Source: Ypsolopha sequella | Taxonomy: Eukaryota; Arthropoda; Insecta; Lepidoptera; Ypsolophidae | Reading direction: 5' to 3' | NCBI GenBank assembly: GCA_934047225.1 | Contig: OW204000.1 | Span: forward strand, 13,410,001 to 13,474,000 | Length of the DNA: 64,000 nucleotides | In this document: positions 35,224 through 46,461 of the stretch, piece after piece | How the letters are laid out: each line of letters opens with the position of its first letter | Position numbering within the stretch: position 1 is the stretch's first letter | Position numbers and translations under genes: made by a program | Notes under the pieces: generated by a model | The model's input: only the letters and a program-made list of their open reading frames with translations | Databases searched by the model: none | Told to the model about the DNA's origin: nothing

Positions 35224-36032
35224 TATTTATATTATGATTATCCGACATTTTAAGACCGATAGGTGGTGTAGAGGCGATAATTAAAGTTATTAACATTTTA
35301 ATTTGATTTTATGCATTATCGTACAAATGAGATGAACAAGAGATGTAATGAATGATCTCTTCTTGATCTTCGTATCAAGAAAAATGAAATGAAGTTTAAT
35401 TGTGTCAGAAGAGTACAGTAACGAAATCGCTCTACTTAATATCTTGAAAAACACAAAAATGTGCCAGTTGTAAGCAAATATGTGATACTCGAATCCATTT
35501 GAAAGACTAACTTATTCAAATAAATTATAATAATTTATATCCAGCTTTTTCTCTACATAAATACAATGGTACAATTTTCATAGTATACCATCTGTGTAAA
35601 TTGCTGATGAAGCACAACATTGCATGCTACATTTTCGGTAATTTAAAATTTTAAAAAGATTGGTAATTTTGTGATTTAGTAACTTATCACTGAGACGCTG
35701 GGAAGGTTCAATGTCCACTTGAATAATGGGCAAGATTATCTTCAAAACTGACGAAATACGGAACCCTAGCGAGCGAGTCAGTCTCGCATTTGACCGGAGT
35801 TTTACAATTTGGTTTATTATTTTGTTTCTATTTTATGGTAAACCATATTATTATATTTGTAAATAGTTAGTGTTATGAAATATATTCATCAACGGAAAGG
35901 GCAATCGCGGGACTAACTCATACTTGTGCAGCGATAACTTAATTCATGTACTATATAATAAATAAATTAACTAACATAATGTAGTTTAATTTAAATGCAA
36001 TACTAGTTCTTTGCCATTTAGTATTAAATATA

Positions 36033-36542
36033 CAGGGTGTTTGGGACATCGATGTAAATACTCGTATTTTGAGGGATGATAAAGGAAGTGATTTTGAACA
36101 CTTTTCACTGAACTTACTATTATTAAAATTTTTGGAGTTTTCGAGATACAGACATTTTTCAGTTTTGTCTTCTTAAGATTAGGTATTTTCATTTAAAAAT
36201 AATTAAACACTATTTATGTCTACAAATATTTATTTAAGATTTAACTAAAATTTACAAAAAAGATCTATTTCTGCATAAAGCATTTAGATTTATGTTTATT
36301 TTCACTTCTTTTTGAACACATTTATATTGTTTTTTTTTTGTTTAATTGAAGTGTGTTAAGAAATAATTTAGAATAAAATCATATTTTTAGACATTCAAAT
36401 TTTAAGTAGACAAAACTGAAAAATGTCTATAATTCGAAAACTACTAAACTTCGCATTATAGTACATTCAATCAGAAATGTTCAAAATCACTTTCTTTATC
36501 ATCCTTGATAAATGTCCCGTCATCGATGTCCCAAACACTCTG
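36033..36542. mobile_element. Tc1-type MITE with about 165-bp TIRs
   Basis: TA borders (36031-36032, 36543-36544). The left CAGGGTGTTTGGGACATCGA pairs with the right end (CAGAGTGTTTGGGACATCGA on the other strand). Pairing is long, through GTGATTTTGAACA and AGACATTTTTCAGTTTTGTC. The interior has no transposase. Confidence 0.8.
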
Positions 36543-36823
36543 TATTATGCCATAGAATTAAGTTAAAGTATTAGTGAAAATATACATATAGTTAATTTGT
36601 TAATGAGTGAATATTTAATTTGTCATGCTTATTTGCTTGACTGTACTTGCGTGATCTTGTACTCGCTTCGTGTGCTCATTCATTGTACGTTAAGGGTTGC
36701 AAATGTCAGCCTGCAAGTATGGTATGTAGAGCAACCAGTTATTGAGAGCAGTGAGAACATCTCGTTGTCCTTGCTACGTTTAAAATACTAGCTTCCTGGG
36801 TGCGAGGCCTTGCACCGGTTTAT

Positions 36824-36902
36824 AGAACGAGATCGCCCTTAGCTTTTTCTTATTGTTTGATTTTCAGTATAAATAGGATGCACAGGATTGCAGATCATCA
36901 GT
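36824..36902 (+). promoter_or_regulatory. Promoter of cuticular gene 3 with ACCGGTT element
   Basis: TGCACCGGTTTATAGAAC lies about 40 bp before TATAAATAGG (36868). The initiator ATCAGT gives a start at 36900, 32 bp after the TATA. The 45-bp core from TATAAATAGG to GCAGATCATCAGT is nearly shared with genes 4-6. ACCGGTT fits the half-palindrome bound by Grainyhead, an epidermal factor; binding is inference. Confidence 0.7.
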
Positions 36903-36931
36903 CGTTCCTTGTACGAACAACACAAACCACA

Positions 36932-37495
36932 ATGTTCAAGCTCGTAGTATTGTGCAGTGTCCTCGCCGCGGCCGTGGCCGAGCCGGGGGTAGCCTATGCT
37001 GGCTTTGCTCCCGGATACAGCTACAGTAGCAGCTACCTCACACCGGCTACATACGCCAGCCCCTACTTGGCGACCGGCTATGCTGCACCCGCCTTGTCTA
37101 CCTCTTACTACTCACCTGGACTGGCCTACAGTGCCCCTGCGCATTACATCAAGAAGAGATCAGTAGCACCACTCGCTACTTCCTACATCGCTCCGTCATA
37201 CATCGCTCCATCGAGCTACTCGTACTCCTACTCCAGCCCACTCCTGACCTCGACCTACGCCGCGGCCCCCTTCTACTCTTCAGCTCCACTGGCTGCCCCC
37301 ATCGCCTACTCCGGACACTTCATCAAGAAGCGGTCTGCTCCCCTCGCCGCCGTGAGCACCTACAGCGCAATCCCCGCCCTGCCGGCCGCACCCCTCTACA
37401 ACACCTATGCCGCTTCACCGATCGCCTACTCCAGCCCTCTTGCCTACTCGAGCCCTCTCGGCTACTCGCCCTACTCCTACTTCTACAAGAAGTGA
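36932..37495 (+). CDS. Secreted cuticular-type protein, Ala/Tyr/Ser/Pro-rich (gene 3)
   Basis: 187 residues. The start is the ATG at 36932, preceded by ACAAACCACA and a matched promoter; an upstream in-frame extension lies in the promoter and is rejected. Signal peptide at 1-16 (MFKLVVLCSVLAAAVA). The mature chain is two similar A/Y/S/P-rich blocks, each ended by a dibasic site: H-Y-I-K-K-R-S at 71-77 and H-F-I-K-K-R-S at 129-135. A third Tyr-rich block ends F-Y-K-K. It lacks the C1 module of genes 1-2. Composition suits a cuticle matrix protein able to be Tyr cross-linked. AATAAA at 37544-37549 is a good poly(A) signal. A diverged paralogue of genes 4-6. No intron. Confidence 0.85.
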   Translation: MFKLVVLCSVLAAAVAEPGVAYAGFAPGYSYSSSYLTPATYASPYLATGYAAPALSTSYYSPGLAYSAPAHYIKKRSVAPLATSYIAPSYIAPSSYSYSYSSPLLTSTYAAAPFYSSAPLAAPIAYSGHFIKKRSAPLAAVSTYSAIPALPAAPLYNTYAASPIAYSSPLAYSSPLGYSPYSYFYKK

Positions 37496-37549
37496 ACAAC
37501 GTGAATCAAATGGATATTTGGCAACTAATTCTTAAAAAGTTGCAATAAA

Positions 37550-38717
37550 AAATAGATAAAAATAAATGTGTTCGTCTTACTTTTGTATTTTTATTCCTAT
37601 TTTTATTTAAAGCTATTTGAATTTTTTTGGTATTGATTCATTATTAATAAAAAGTCAACTATCATAATTCGCGGCTCTGCTGAGTACGGAACCCTTTACG
37701 TAATCACCTAATATCATGATTTTTTTCATATTTATAGGTCCTCTTGTTTCGGAAATAAGGGAGGGAATAAAGTAAAAAAAAAAATCTTTTCAAGATTTTT
37801 TGTGTGGATCTCAAATTTTTAAAATTTTTATTATTTGCCGTGATAAAAGCGATAGTATTATGTGAAAATTTCACCTGGCTACCTATAACGGCTGAAGAGG
37901 AATAATATGTCGGGTGTGCGTATTTCCTCAACCATCTTGTATTCGTCCCCGCGTCGCGACCAAATCAGTACGCTTTTGGAAATCTAAATATTATGTCGCG
38001 TAAACCAATGATATTATAAAAACATCATTGGTGTTAACGTCTTTGTTTCAGGCCCCTTTGTAGAAAAAATCAACACGGTTTTGCTGTAAATGCTGTCGTA
38101 TATATTATTCCCCAAAACCGTATATATTATAAACCGTATGTCGTATATATTATTCACTAGAAATGAATACCTAATGGAAAATATATGCACGCGGTCGATT
38201 CCATGGCAAAAGAATTGGAGTGAACGGTAAAAGTCCTACGTTCAAATAAAGAGTTGAATGTCATAAATTATATTTAGTAATTTCTCAGTGCATACTGGGC
38301 ACCTTGCTGCAGAGCAGCGATTTGGACGAAGTTTTTTATTTATAATTTTGATTATCTTTTAAGGTGTTTTAGTTTATTTTTAAGGATATTTTAGTTAATT
38401 TTAATTTTAATGTTATTTAAGTTAATTGTTTTAAAATCACATTAAAGATATCACGAAATTCAAATTAAAATTCATATAGTTTGTTTTGTAAAGGTATACA
38501 TAATACACTTTTTACAAGTAAAATTTCTCAGTTAAACAAATTTAAAACACCGTTTCAAATTATAAATTTTATTCCTGTGTTTCTCACAAAGGGTTGAAAT
38601 CTCGAAATATTGTAGTGTCCAGCTGCTTTCAAAGTCGCGTAGAGAATGTTATCGAACATAAGTGGAAAACAGATTCTTGTATTTATTAAAAAAATATAAA
38701 TTTTCCATTTATTATTT
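37550..38717. other. Intergenic with repeat-B-like pieces
   Basis: GAGTACGGAACCCTTTACG near 37682 and TACCTATAACGGCTGAAG near 37880 match family B phrases. No gene is supported. Confidence 0.45.
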
Positions 38718-38880
38718 ACTAGCTGTTGCCCGCGACGAATAAGTTATCGAATAGTGATCTTCTTTCCTCCTTTCTTTGTAATCTACGTCTCACTGCTGAG
38801 GATCGTACCAAACTTGTACCAAAGCCCGTTCGGTAGTTTTTGCGTGATGCATGAAATATCAACGAAAATATTGTTTTTTT
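38718..38880 (+). repeat. Lepidopteran-type short interspersed repeat
   Basis: It begins TACTAGCTGTTGCCCGCGAC and ends around CGGTAGTTTTTGCGTGATGC. Both phrases are, from memory, typical of a repeat frequent in moth and butterfly genomes. Class not determined. Confidence 0.5.
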
Positions 38881-39295
38881 TTTGTTTCAGTGTCCTACAC
38901 CGCAATTTTTTTGGAATGCCATCGCTTTACAATTTTCATTTTTATAGTACCTAGCCCGTTTCATCAAAGAAGGTATATACATACAATTGCTGCAACAAAT
39001 TTCGCATTAAAACTTTTTATTTACCAAAATAGATGTCGCTATTAAAACGAAATAAGTAAACATTTATTTATGCGCGTTCTAATAATGTTTTTCATGTACT
39101 AAAATTGTATACGCTACATAATTCTAACCAAAGTTTTCTTGTTTTTTTCCTTAAAACAATCGTTTGTAACGATGTCTATAAGTCTTCATCGCCAGAAATT
39201 ATTATTTGCTATGTAACTTCTATTCTAACTTCTAACAGTAGTAAAGTAAATTCCAAAAATGTTTAAATGACGGTTACTTTTTTTCTGAACTAATA

Positions 39296-40603
39296 CGAGG
39301 GGCATGCCAAAAGAAGTTAGATACTCTTTACTCCTTTGATTGACACTGGAAAGTTATATATCATCTTATAGGCTGGTTGTTTGTTGATATATCTGAAAAT
39401 AGAACGCACTTCATTTTTTTTTTTTTTCATTTGGATGAGCATCATTTTTCCAAGAATCTGGCGGGAATTCGCTTGCAGCAATGGAGCTCAGTCGAAGTGA
39501 TTGTCGCGCTATGATTTATTATGACTATAAAAAAGTTTTAAGCCTCAAGAATGTTTTGAACTTTTGGCTACTACTTTTGGTGAGTCTGGTTGCTCGCGAG
39601 CAACAGTATTTAATTGGTTCGCTGAATTTAAAAGAGGACGGGGATGTCTCAAAGATGAAGCGAAGACAGTTCGGCTGCCAACCGCGGTCACAGAAGAAAA
39701 CGTTCGTGCAGTCGAATACTTATTCGCGAAAACCAACGAATTATGTATGTAGAGCTGGAGCGAGAACAGGGAATTGGATCAGCAGCAATGCAAACCATAA
39801 TTCACGACCACCTTTCTCTCCGTAAATGTTGTTTGAGATGGGTGCCGCACAAACTTACCGATGAACAGAAAGACCGTCGGTTGGATTGGTGCCTGTTCAT
39901 GATAGATAAATTCGACGGTGGCGAGAAAAAAAATGTGTATGATATACTGACTTGTGATGAAACATGGCTTTATAACTATGATCCCGAAACAAAGTGACAT
40001 TCGACTGTATGGTGCTTTGAAGATGAGCCAACTCCAACGAAATGTCGCCGTTCACGAAGCACACAGAAACAAATGGTCGCCTCGTTTTTCAGCAAAACGG
40101 ATCATATTGCTACTGTAGTGCTAGAGAATCAAAGAACGATGAACTCCGAATGGTATGTGACAGTTTGTGCTCCAACAGTAATATCAGCTTGGTGTGACAA
40201 GCGACCGAAGTCAGGAATCCGACGCCTTCTCGGGCACCACGACAATGCGGCGTCGCACACGTCTGCCAAAACACTTGATTTTTTCGACTCAAAAAATGCG
40301 TCAATCCTCCCTCACTCACCAAATTCCCCTGACCTAGCACCTTGTGATTTTACCTGTTTCCAAAAATCAAAAAAAAAAATAAAGGGGAAGAAGTTTGAAA
40401 GCAAAGAAGATGCACTGGCTGCCTATATTTTCGAGATTTCTGAGGTGTCTAAAGAAGAGTGGTCAGTGGTATTTTCCAATTAGTTCAGACGTATGGAAAA
40501 GTGTATACGTGCTCAGGGTGAATACTTCGAAAAGATCGATACTTGTAATAAAGAATAAATTTTATAATTTTCGAGTATCTAATTTCTTTTGGCATGCCCC
40601 TCG
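39296..40603 (+). mobile_element. mariner-type transposon, inactive
   Basis: 1308 bp with inverted ends CGAGGGGCATGCCAAAAGAA (one mismatch further in) and TA at both borders (39294-39295, 40604-40605). Length, ends and the D-D-34-D transposase place it in mariner. Its coding region is broken, but the ends are nearly identical, so the copy is only moderately old. Confidence 0.9.
39481..40483 (+). pseudogene. mariner transposase, frameshifted and with a stop
   Basis: The first part (39481) shifts frame near 39550-39560 into F-G-E-S-G-C-S-R-A-T-V-F-N-W-F, then again near 39745 into I-G-S-A-A-M-Q-T-I-I and W-V-P-H-K-L-T-D-E-Q-K. The first catalytic Asp is in T-C-D-E-T-W-L-Y (about 39955). TGA at 39994-39996 follows D-P-E-T-K, where relatives have Arg, so it may be a CGA to TGA change. 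The second Asp (H-H-D-N-A-A-S-H-T) and the third, 34 residues on in L-A-P-C-D-F, survive. The enzyme cuts and pastes the element; this copy cannot make it. Confidence 0.85.
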
Positions 40604-42003
40604 TATAATGCGATATTAATGAAATATATAAGTTTACACCATTTAAATTAATTTACTTTAGAAGGATAATAAAATACAAGATATGAAGATATGAAGTGTA
40701 TGATGATAACTCAAGGTCAGTTATGCAATTTAATTTAGTCAGACTAGCGGAGAGAAGTTTGGACAGGAAAAGGGAATCTCTGCTGCTCAAGCAAATATCG
40801 CTAATTTGTGACTAATTTTTAGCACATTTTTTTTAAATTTCTTAAATGTACACCAGGTTCTATTCTTTAATTAGATGTTTTGATTGATATTGCACTTTTT
40901 ATTTTTTCAATATATTTTTCTTTCGTTCCAACAGCGTCTCTGTTGGATCTTGGTTATATTTGTTGAATAAGATAAATTGAAAAGAACTTCCGGGAGGAAG
41001 CGCGGGATCTCTGAATCTCAGGTGACCTTTAACTTAAACCAGGTTCTCATTGTATCTTAGTTATTGTAAATGGTTTAATAAATAAAACTGTTTTTAATTT
41101 TCATGTTTATATTACTAACATATTACTACTAGCGTGATGATGATATGCATAGTGTTCTAAAAAAATAAAATAATTTATCAAATCAAATCATTTATTTCAG
41201 ACTACAAATATTTACAATATTTGCCCATATAAAATTATAAGAATACCAAATTAAAATTAAATCAGAATAAAAATAAATAAATATACAAAACATAAACAAA
41301 AATTGCATTACTATCACTACATAATTCAAAAATTAAAAAGTTAAAAGATTTTTACACTCATATCATATTTAAGTAGTGGTTCGAACTCAACGTTTAAAAA
41401 TGACTTTTAGGTAATAAAGACTTTTTTAACAGCAGAATTCAATCTGGGCGGCAATCTTATGCCAAAAGTCATCAACAGTAAAGACCAAACCGTATTTAAG
41501 CCATCATACTGACCATCATTTTTGAACTACGAAGCATTATATTATTGGTCTTCATTTAAGATAATAAACTGATGTCTACAATGTGCTTAGTTTCATTTAT
41601 TTAATTGAAACTACTAAGCTTACAGGTCGAATTCAATACGGTTTTTGCCAACAGTTTTTCATATGATAACTATTACTAAAACGTATTCTGTTAATCACAC
41701 CCTGTAGACATAAACGACAGCTATTGAGAGTTGTCTTTTAAAACAACACAATTTGTAAAACCGTATTGATTTTGTCATAGACTAAGTATTATTAGTCTAT
41801 GATTTCGTCCACAGATGGGCCTGAAATAGATACGTTTATGCGACATATTCTCATATTCAAAAGCGTACTGATTTGGGCGCGACGCGAGTAAAGTTCAGTA
41901 CGATTGAGGTAATACGCGTGCGGTTCATATGTGCTGTTCGTTTGAATGTCTTTAATTTCATTATGTAGTAATAATATTAACATTATAATTTAACATTTTT
42001 ATA
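40604..42003. other. Intergenic; LINE tail near 41166-41215
   Basis: Read on the minus strand, 41166-41215 ends in AATAAATGATTTGATTTGAT, a short-unit tail like the 3' end of a non-LTR element. Nothing else is recognised. Confidence 0.4.
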
Positions 42004-42007
42004 TTAA

Positions 42008-42700
42008 GGGTCAGTTGCGCCAAACATGCTATCGCGTTTGGACATTTTAACTTATTAAAACAGATTATTTTTAACTAATAAAATTTGTGTAAGTGGTTAA
42101 GAAGTTGAACTACATTACAGTTTTTCAGATTTGACACAAGTATCACAACCACCGAGAAAAAAAAATCGGAAATATCGGTAAAATCACGGAAAACGTAATT
42201 TGGCTTTGGAACTAGTATGATCAGTCTAGTATTCTAACTACAAAATAAAATATTTTTTTATGAAAAGAAATGAAAGAAGCCTTTACAGTTTTTTTTTATT
42301 TTGTATTTCCTTTTCTTATTTTAAAAGAAATATTCAAACATTCTACATTTTTCCTGTACAGAAAAATTACGCAAAAAGAATTTGAATGTTTGTGTATTTC
42401 TTTTTAAATAACGAAAGGAAAAAAAAAATTATATGAATAAGATACTTTGATCTCTTTACGCAAAAAAAAATATATATTTCAATAAGGAATAAAAAAAAAA
42501 TCCTGTTTACAACGCCAAATTACGTTTGTCGTGATTATTCCGATTTTTTTTCTTGATGATTGTGATACTTGTGTCAAATCTGAAAAATTGTAATGTAGTT
42601 CAACTTCTTAACTACTTACACAAATTTTATTTGTTAAAAATATTTTGTTTTAATATGTTAAATTGTCCAAACGCGAGAGCATGTTTGACTCAACCGACCC
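42008..42700. mobile_element. DNA transposon derivative with about 190-bp TIRs, TTAA borders
   Basis: TTAA at 42004-42007 and 42701-42704. The left GGGTCAGTTGCGCCAAACAT pairs with the right end (GGGTCGGTTGAGTCAAACAT on the other strand). The pairing continues at high identity through AAGAAGTTGAACTACATTAC and TTTGACACAAGTATCACAA to CAAATTACG. The centre (about 42230-42500) is A/T-rich and non-coding. The target fits piggyBac, but the class is unproven. Confidence 0.75.
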
Positions 42701-42786
42701 TTAACTAAGAGACCTAGCGACTTTGTGAACTCTAGTCATTTAACGACATCTAGCGACTCTCTAAATTTTCTAAAAACATGAGAAAA

Positions 42787-42885
42787 ATCTAGTTTTATGA
42801 ACCGGTGCAACTAAATGTCACCTTTAGGGAACAGACAATCTAGGTAGGTTACAAATAAGTCTATTTCGGGATATAACTTTAAAAT
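42787..42885. other. Relic of a cuticular-gene upstream region
   Basis: TCTAGTTTTATGAACCGGTGCA followed by AATGTCACC and GAACAGACAATCTAGG-like sequence matches the block upstream of genes 4-6 (43600-43690). The ACCGGT piece is inverted relative to the rest. It lies downstream of gene 4 and has no gene attached. Confidence 0.55.
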
Positions 42886-43003
42886 ATGCATAAAAATAAA
42901 ATACCTCTTTGATTCGCCTCACATTATGATAAGATCAAAAAAAAAAAAACTGTACGGTCGTCTGCATTTAAGATGCATCTGCTCTCTTATCTCGCTAAAG
43001 TCT

Positions 43004-43495
43004 TCATTTCTTCCAGAGGAAAGGAGTACCAGCGAGGGTGGGATAGGCAAGAGGGCTGGGGTAGCCGGTCCCTGCTCCAATAGTGTAGGTGCTCAATAGT
43101 GGAGCCGCGGCAAGGGGGGCAACTGCGGCGGGAGCGAGGAAGGCCTGGGGAGATCGCTTCTTGATCAGATGTGTGACACCGAGAGGACTAAATGGAGCGT
43201 AAAGTGGAGCAGCAGCGCCGTAGGTTGAAGTCAGGAGCGGGTTTCCGTATGTCGCTGGGGCAAAGTAAGAAGTGGAAGCCAGGGGCAGAATTGCTTGTCT
43301 CTTCTTGATCAAATGTGTTGGGCCACCGTAAGCCAAGGTTGCGGCTGGCAGAATGGGCGCAGGCGAGATTAGTCCGGAAGCGACGGGAGCATATCCAGTG
43401 GCAATATAAGGGCTGGCTGGAGCGTACCCGATTCCCCATTGGGGCTCAGCTAAAGCCGCGGCGAGGACACTGCACAACACTACAAGTTTGAACAT
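43004..43495 (-). CDS. Secreted cuticular-type protein, Ala/Pro/Leu/Tyr-rich (gene 4)
   Basis: 163 residues. The start is at 43495 (preceded by ATCTAACA); the in-frame extension upstream spans the promoter and is not used. Signal peptide at 1-16 (MFKLVVLCSVLAAALA), then three blocks of about 48 residues. The first two end at H-L-I-K-K-R-Q (61-67) and H-L-I-K-K-R-S (109-115), and the protein ends L-W-K-K. It differs from genes 5 and 6 at only a few residues (for example Thr 82 and Phe near the end). Intronless. Its 3' flank stops matching genes 5-6 at about 42965, so the duplication edge lies there. A cuticle matrix role is inferred from composition. Confidence 0.85.
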   Translation of the reverse strand: MFKLVVLCSVLAAALAEPQWGIGYAPASPYIATGYAPVASGLISPAPILPAATLAYGGPTHLIKKRQAILPLASTSYFAPATYGNPLLTSTYGAAAPLYAPFSPLGVTHLIKKRSPQAFLAPAAVAPLAAAPLLSTYTIGAGTGYPSPLAYPTLAGTPFLWKK

Positions 43496-43524
43496 TGTTA
43501 GATCTGTTTTGCACACTTGGAACA

Positions 43525-43610
43525 ACTGATGATCTGCAAAGATGTGCGTCCTATTTATACTGATAACTCCTAAATGCATTAGAAAAATCGATTTAATGAA
43601 CTGCACCGGT
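43525..43610 (-). promoter_or_regulatory. Promoter of gene 4
   Basis: On the minus strand: GAACCGGTGCA (about 43602-43612), about 47 bp further TATAAATAGG (first T at 43559), then ATCAGTTG with start at 43527, a 32-bp spacing. The ACCGGT box is in the opposite orientation to that of gene 3. Confidence 0.75.
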
Positions 43611-43995
43611 TCATAAAACTAGATCTTAAGGTTATTATTAATGTCACCTTAAAGGAACAGCCGCTTTAGGTAATTCGTCTGTTTCGGGCTTAAAAAAATA
43701 ACCAATCCATCACTCTGTGATTTCGGGATTTATGAGCTAGATAATTGTGCCAAGTGAGTGGTAGCGCCTGACAAACAATTCGGCACACTCTGAGAACGGA
43801 ACCCTAATTTTTATTATTTGTTATTTTACTTTAAAGTATGTACAACAATTTGACCGAATTTGAAACTTGTGTAATATTATTATAGAGCTGAAACAAATAA
43901 CGTAGAAAAAATGCTACATTCTCGAGGTTTTTTAGTAAGGAACCTTGGGTTTGTTTTTTATTTATTCACTGTGTTAGAGGCTATGGTAACATATA

Positions 43996-44604
43996 TCCCA
44001 TCAAAAACATAAAATGTACAAAAATGGCAAGTCTCGCAACGCAATCCTTCCACCGTAAAAAGCTGTGAGATCTTATGTAAAGCCAAGTCTGCTATTTTAG
44101 TTTTTATGGAAGCACCTTTTCATTTAAGTTAGTATGGGAGCACCTATTTAACAAATTTATCATTAATTGTTTCCTATTTAGTTACCTACCAACATTAAGT
44201 GACTGTATTAATATAAGTCATCTTTATTTCCTAATAAAATATAGTGACTTCGCAATCGCACAGCAACATATACAACATATCAGCTACCTAATACCAATTT
44301 ATTAGCGATTTGAGAAGATATTTCTACGCATTTGTGCTCTGCGATTGCAAAGTCACCATATTTTATTAGGAAATAAAGATGACTAATATTAATACAGTCA
44401 CTTTATGTTGGTAGGTAACTAAATAGGAAACAATTAATGATAAATTTGTTAAATAGGTGCTCCCATACTAACTTAAATGAAAAGGTGCTTCCATAAAAAC
44501 TAAAATAGCAGATTTGGCTTTACATAAGATCTCACAGCTTTTTACGGTGGAAGGATTGCGTTGCGAGACTTGCCATTTTTGTACATTTTATGTTTTTGAT
44601 GGGA
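43996..44604. repeat. 609-bp near-perfect palindrome (foldback element)
   Basis: Arms 43996-44264 and 44336-44604 are both 269 bp, pair without length change and have only a few mismatches. The loop is 71 bp. The arm begins TCCCATCAAAAACATAAAAT. In the paralogous flanks of genes 5 and 6 the left neighbour (GGTAACATATAT) continues directly into TCTGGGAAA, so the palindrome starts exactly where homology ends. No target duplication is clear. Confidence 0.9.
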
Positions 44605-44664
44605 TCTCATTTCTTTTTGTAGGTAGTCCTCCTTTTTTTCTTCTCGGGTAATATTTCTTGCACG

Positions 44665-45128
44665 TCAGCTGCGGATTTTCTTAAAACCCACTCCCTTTAA
44701 CTGATCATTAGGACATACTCCTGAGAAACTAGTATCGGGAAGGAGTATTTCATAATGACCACCTAAGAAACTACCAGAGAATCGTAAACGTTTCACTGGC
44801 ATCCCAGGATCGCCACCGAATGATCCTCTCAAACGGCCATTTTCGTAAACCTCGAACGTAAATGGATACAAAGCGGTGGCTGCCATAAGTTCGGATACGG
44901 AACCGTAGGTGGTAGTTTTCATCATTGCTGTCGAGTACATGTGTCTCCACGCTCGTCACACGTATAAAGTTGCATTTCATCCCAATGCGCTACCACATAC
45001 TCGACTACCGCACACCTAATGTCATATGACGACTCAATGTTCGCATACATAGAGAATGACAAAGAATGGAACAAAGATGAACCATCTCCAGGTATAGGGA
45101 TAGGTGTGGTGTCTCTAGGTGTGGACAA
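44665..45128 (-). pseudogene. OTU-like cysteine protease fragment, frameshifted
   Basis: Two overlapping frames on the minus strand form one domain. The first (from 45128) reads P-I-P-I-P-G-D-G-S-S-L-F-H-S-L-S. OTU proteases have a catalytic Cys where this copy has the second Ser. The second (from 44940) reads T-Y-G-S-V-S-E-L-M-A-A, then P-V-K-R-L-R-F-S-G and G-G-H-Y-E-I-L, with the His of the active site. The frame changes near 44925-44945. OTU enzymes cut ubiquitin-type chains; such domains are also found in some Helitron/Helentron transposons and other mobile elements. No other domain lies alongside, so the parent element is unknown. Dead by frameshift and by loss of the Cys. Confidence 0.7.
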
Positions 45129-45479
45129 GGATTTTCATTTATGTACAATATTTCAGGTTCCATTGCAATATTAATTTTTACTGTAATTTATTATTACTAT
45201 TATCCACAATTAGATGCAACAGGCAGGTTAAAATTTCTTTTGACCATGAAGTGAAAGGCAGGCTTGTCAGTCTAAACCACAGAGTACATTTTTATGTCTA
45301 AACCTCTCAGAATAATGAGCTAAACCTGGTCTTTTTTGAATGACACACGAGTACATAGACATTTCAATATACCTACATCATAGAGGATGCATACACAAAT
45401 AAAACAACATTAGCCGCTTTATTTTTCCTTTAATATATTTACAGCTTTACTTGATAAATAACCTTTTACCTTGATTTTT

Positions 45480-46215
45480 AGGGTTCCGTATCATTAGGTT
45501 CCGTGACCCTATTACTAATCCTCCGCTGTCTATCCATCTATCACATGGGTCTACAGCTTCAGCCGTTATAGGTAGCGCGTAAATATTTTCACATAATATA
45601 TGTTACATGGTCCTCTATCACGGCAAATAATAATATGGCCCCTATCACAGCATAAAAAGTTCAATAAATGGAAATCCAAGGGGGGTCCAATTATTCGATG
45701 TTATTTGTTTCAGCTCTATCTTTATAAAACAACAATTTTGGGCATATAAATATTAGAGTTCCGTATTCAAAAGGTGCTGATTTGTTTGTCAGGCGCTACC
45801 ATTTTAGCGCCTTGTTTTTTGTCGCCTTGATGTTGCTATGTCACCTTTATTGTTGGTATTTACCATAATGATTTGGGGTTTCGTACCCATATTGTGTGAT
45901 GGTAGTACGGAACCCTTCGTGAGCGAGTCTGACTTGCACTTAGCCGGTTTAATAGCGACTTAATTACGAAATGTTGATATTTATCTTCTTAAATAGACTA
46001 AATGTGTTTTAGGGTTCCTTACCCAAAGCATAAATTATTATAACAAAGGCTCTATCGTTAGAACGGTTATACATACAAGTTGAAAATTTACTACTTTAAA
46101 GTAAAATAAGAAATAATAAAAATTAGGGTTCCTTCCTAAAAAGGTACCGAATTGTTTGTCAGGTGCTACCGTTTTATCGCTTTGTTTTTTGTCGCCTTGA
46201 TGGTGCTATGGCATC
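45480..46215 (+). repeat. Repeat B block with direct copies
   Basis: The phrases GTTTGTCAGGCGCTACCATT and TTTTTTGTCGCCTTGATG at about 45786 recur at about 46153 and 46800. TACGGAACCCTTCGTGAGCG at about 45908 is a family hallmark. The same modules occur inverted upstream of genes 4, 5 and 6 (for example 43760-43860). Confidence 0.65.
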
Positions 46216-46429
46216 TAGTGTATGTTGACTATCATATTTATTATAGTTACATACATATTTATATCACTCATTATGCACTCATTTTAAATTTCAATAAGCC
46301 AATGTAAAATGTTTCTTCATCTCTGTCATTTATGGTTGACTGGAAGAAATTTCTTTCTGAAATAAGTCCGCCTTTGCCCTGTATTTCTCTTAAATCTGTA
46401 TTTATCTGTGTTTTGTGTGCAATAAAGTG

Positions 46430-46460
<31 letters not shown>
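46216..46460 (+). repeat. LINE 3' end with (TTA)n tail
   Basis: Nearly the exact reverse complement of 48212-48440, the 3' end of the LINE at 48.2-49.7 kb. It ends GCAATAAAGTGTTTATTATT and a run of TTA. Only the 3' tail was copied, as in 5'-truncated LINE insertions. Confidence 0.8.

Positions 46461-46461
<1 letters not shown>

Noticed and set aside
36800..36931. N-terminal extension of gene 3
   Set aside because: It runs through the TATA box and initiator. The signal peptide begins at 36932. The same reasoning removes the upstream extensions of genes 4, 5 and 6.
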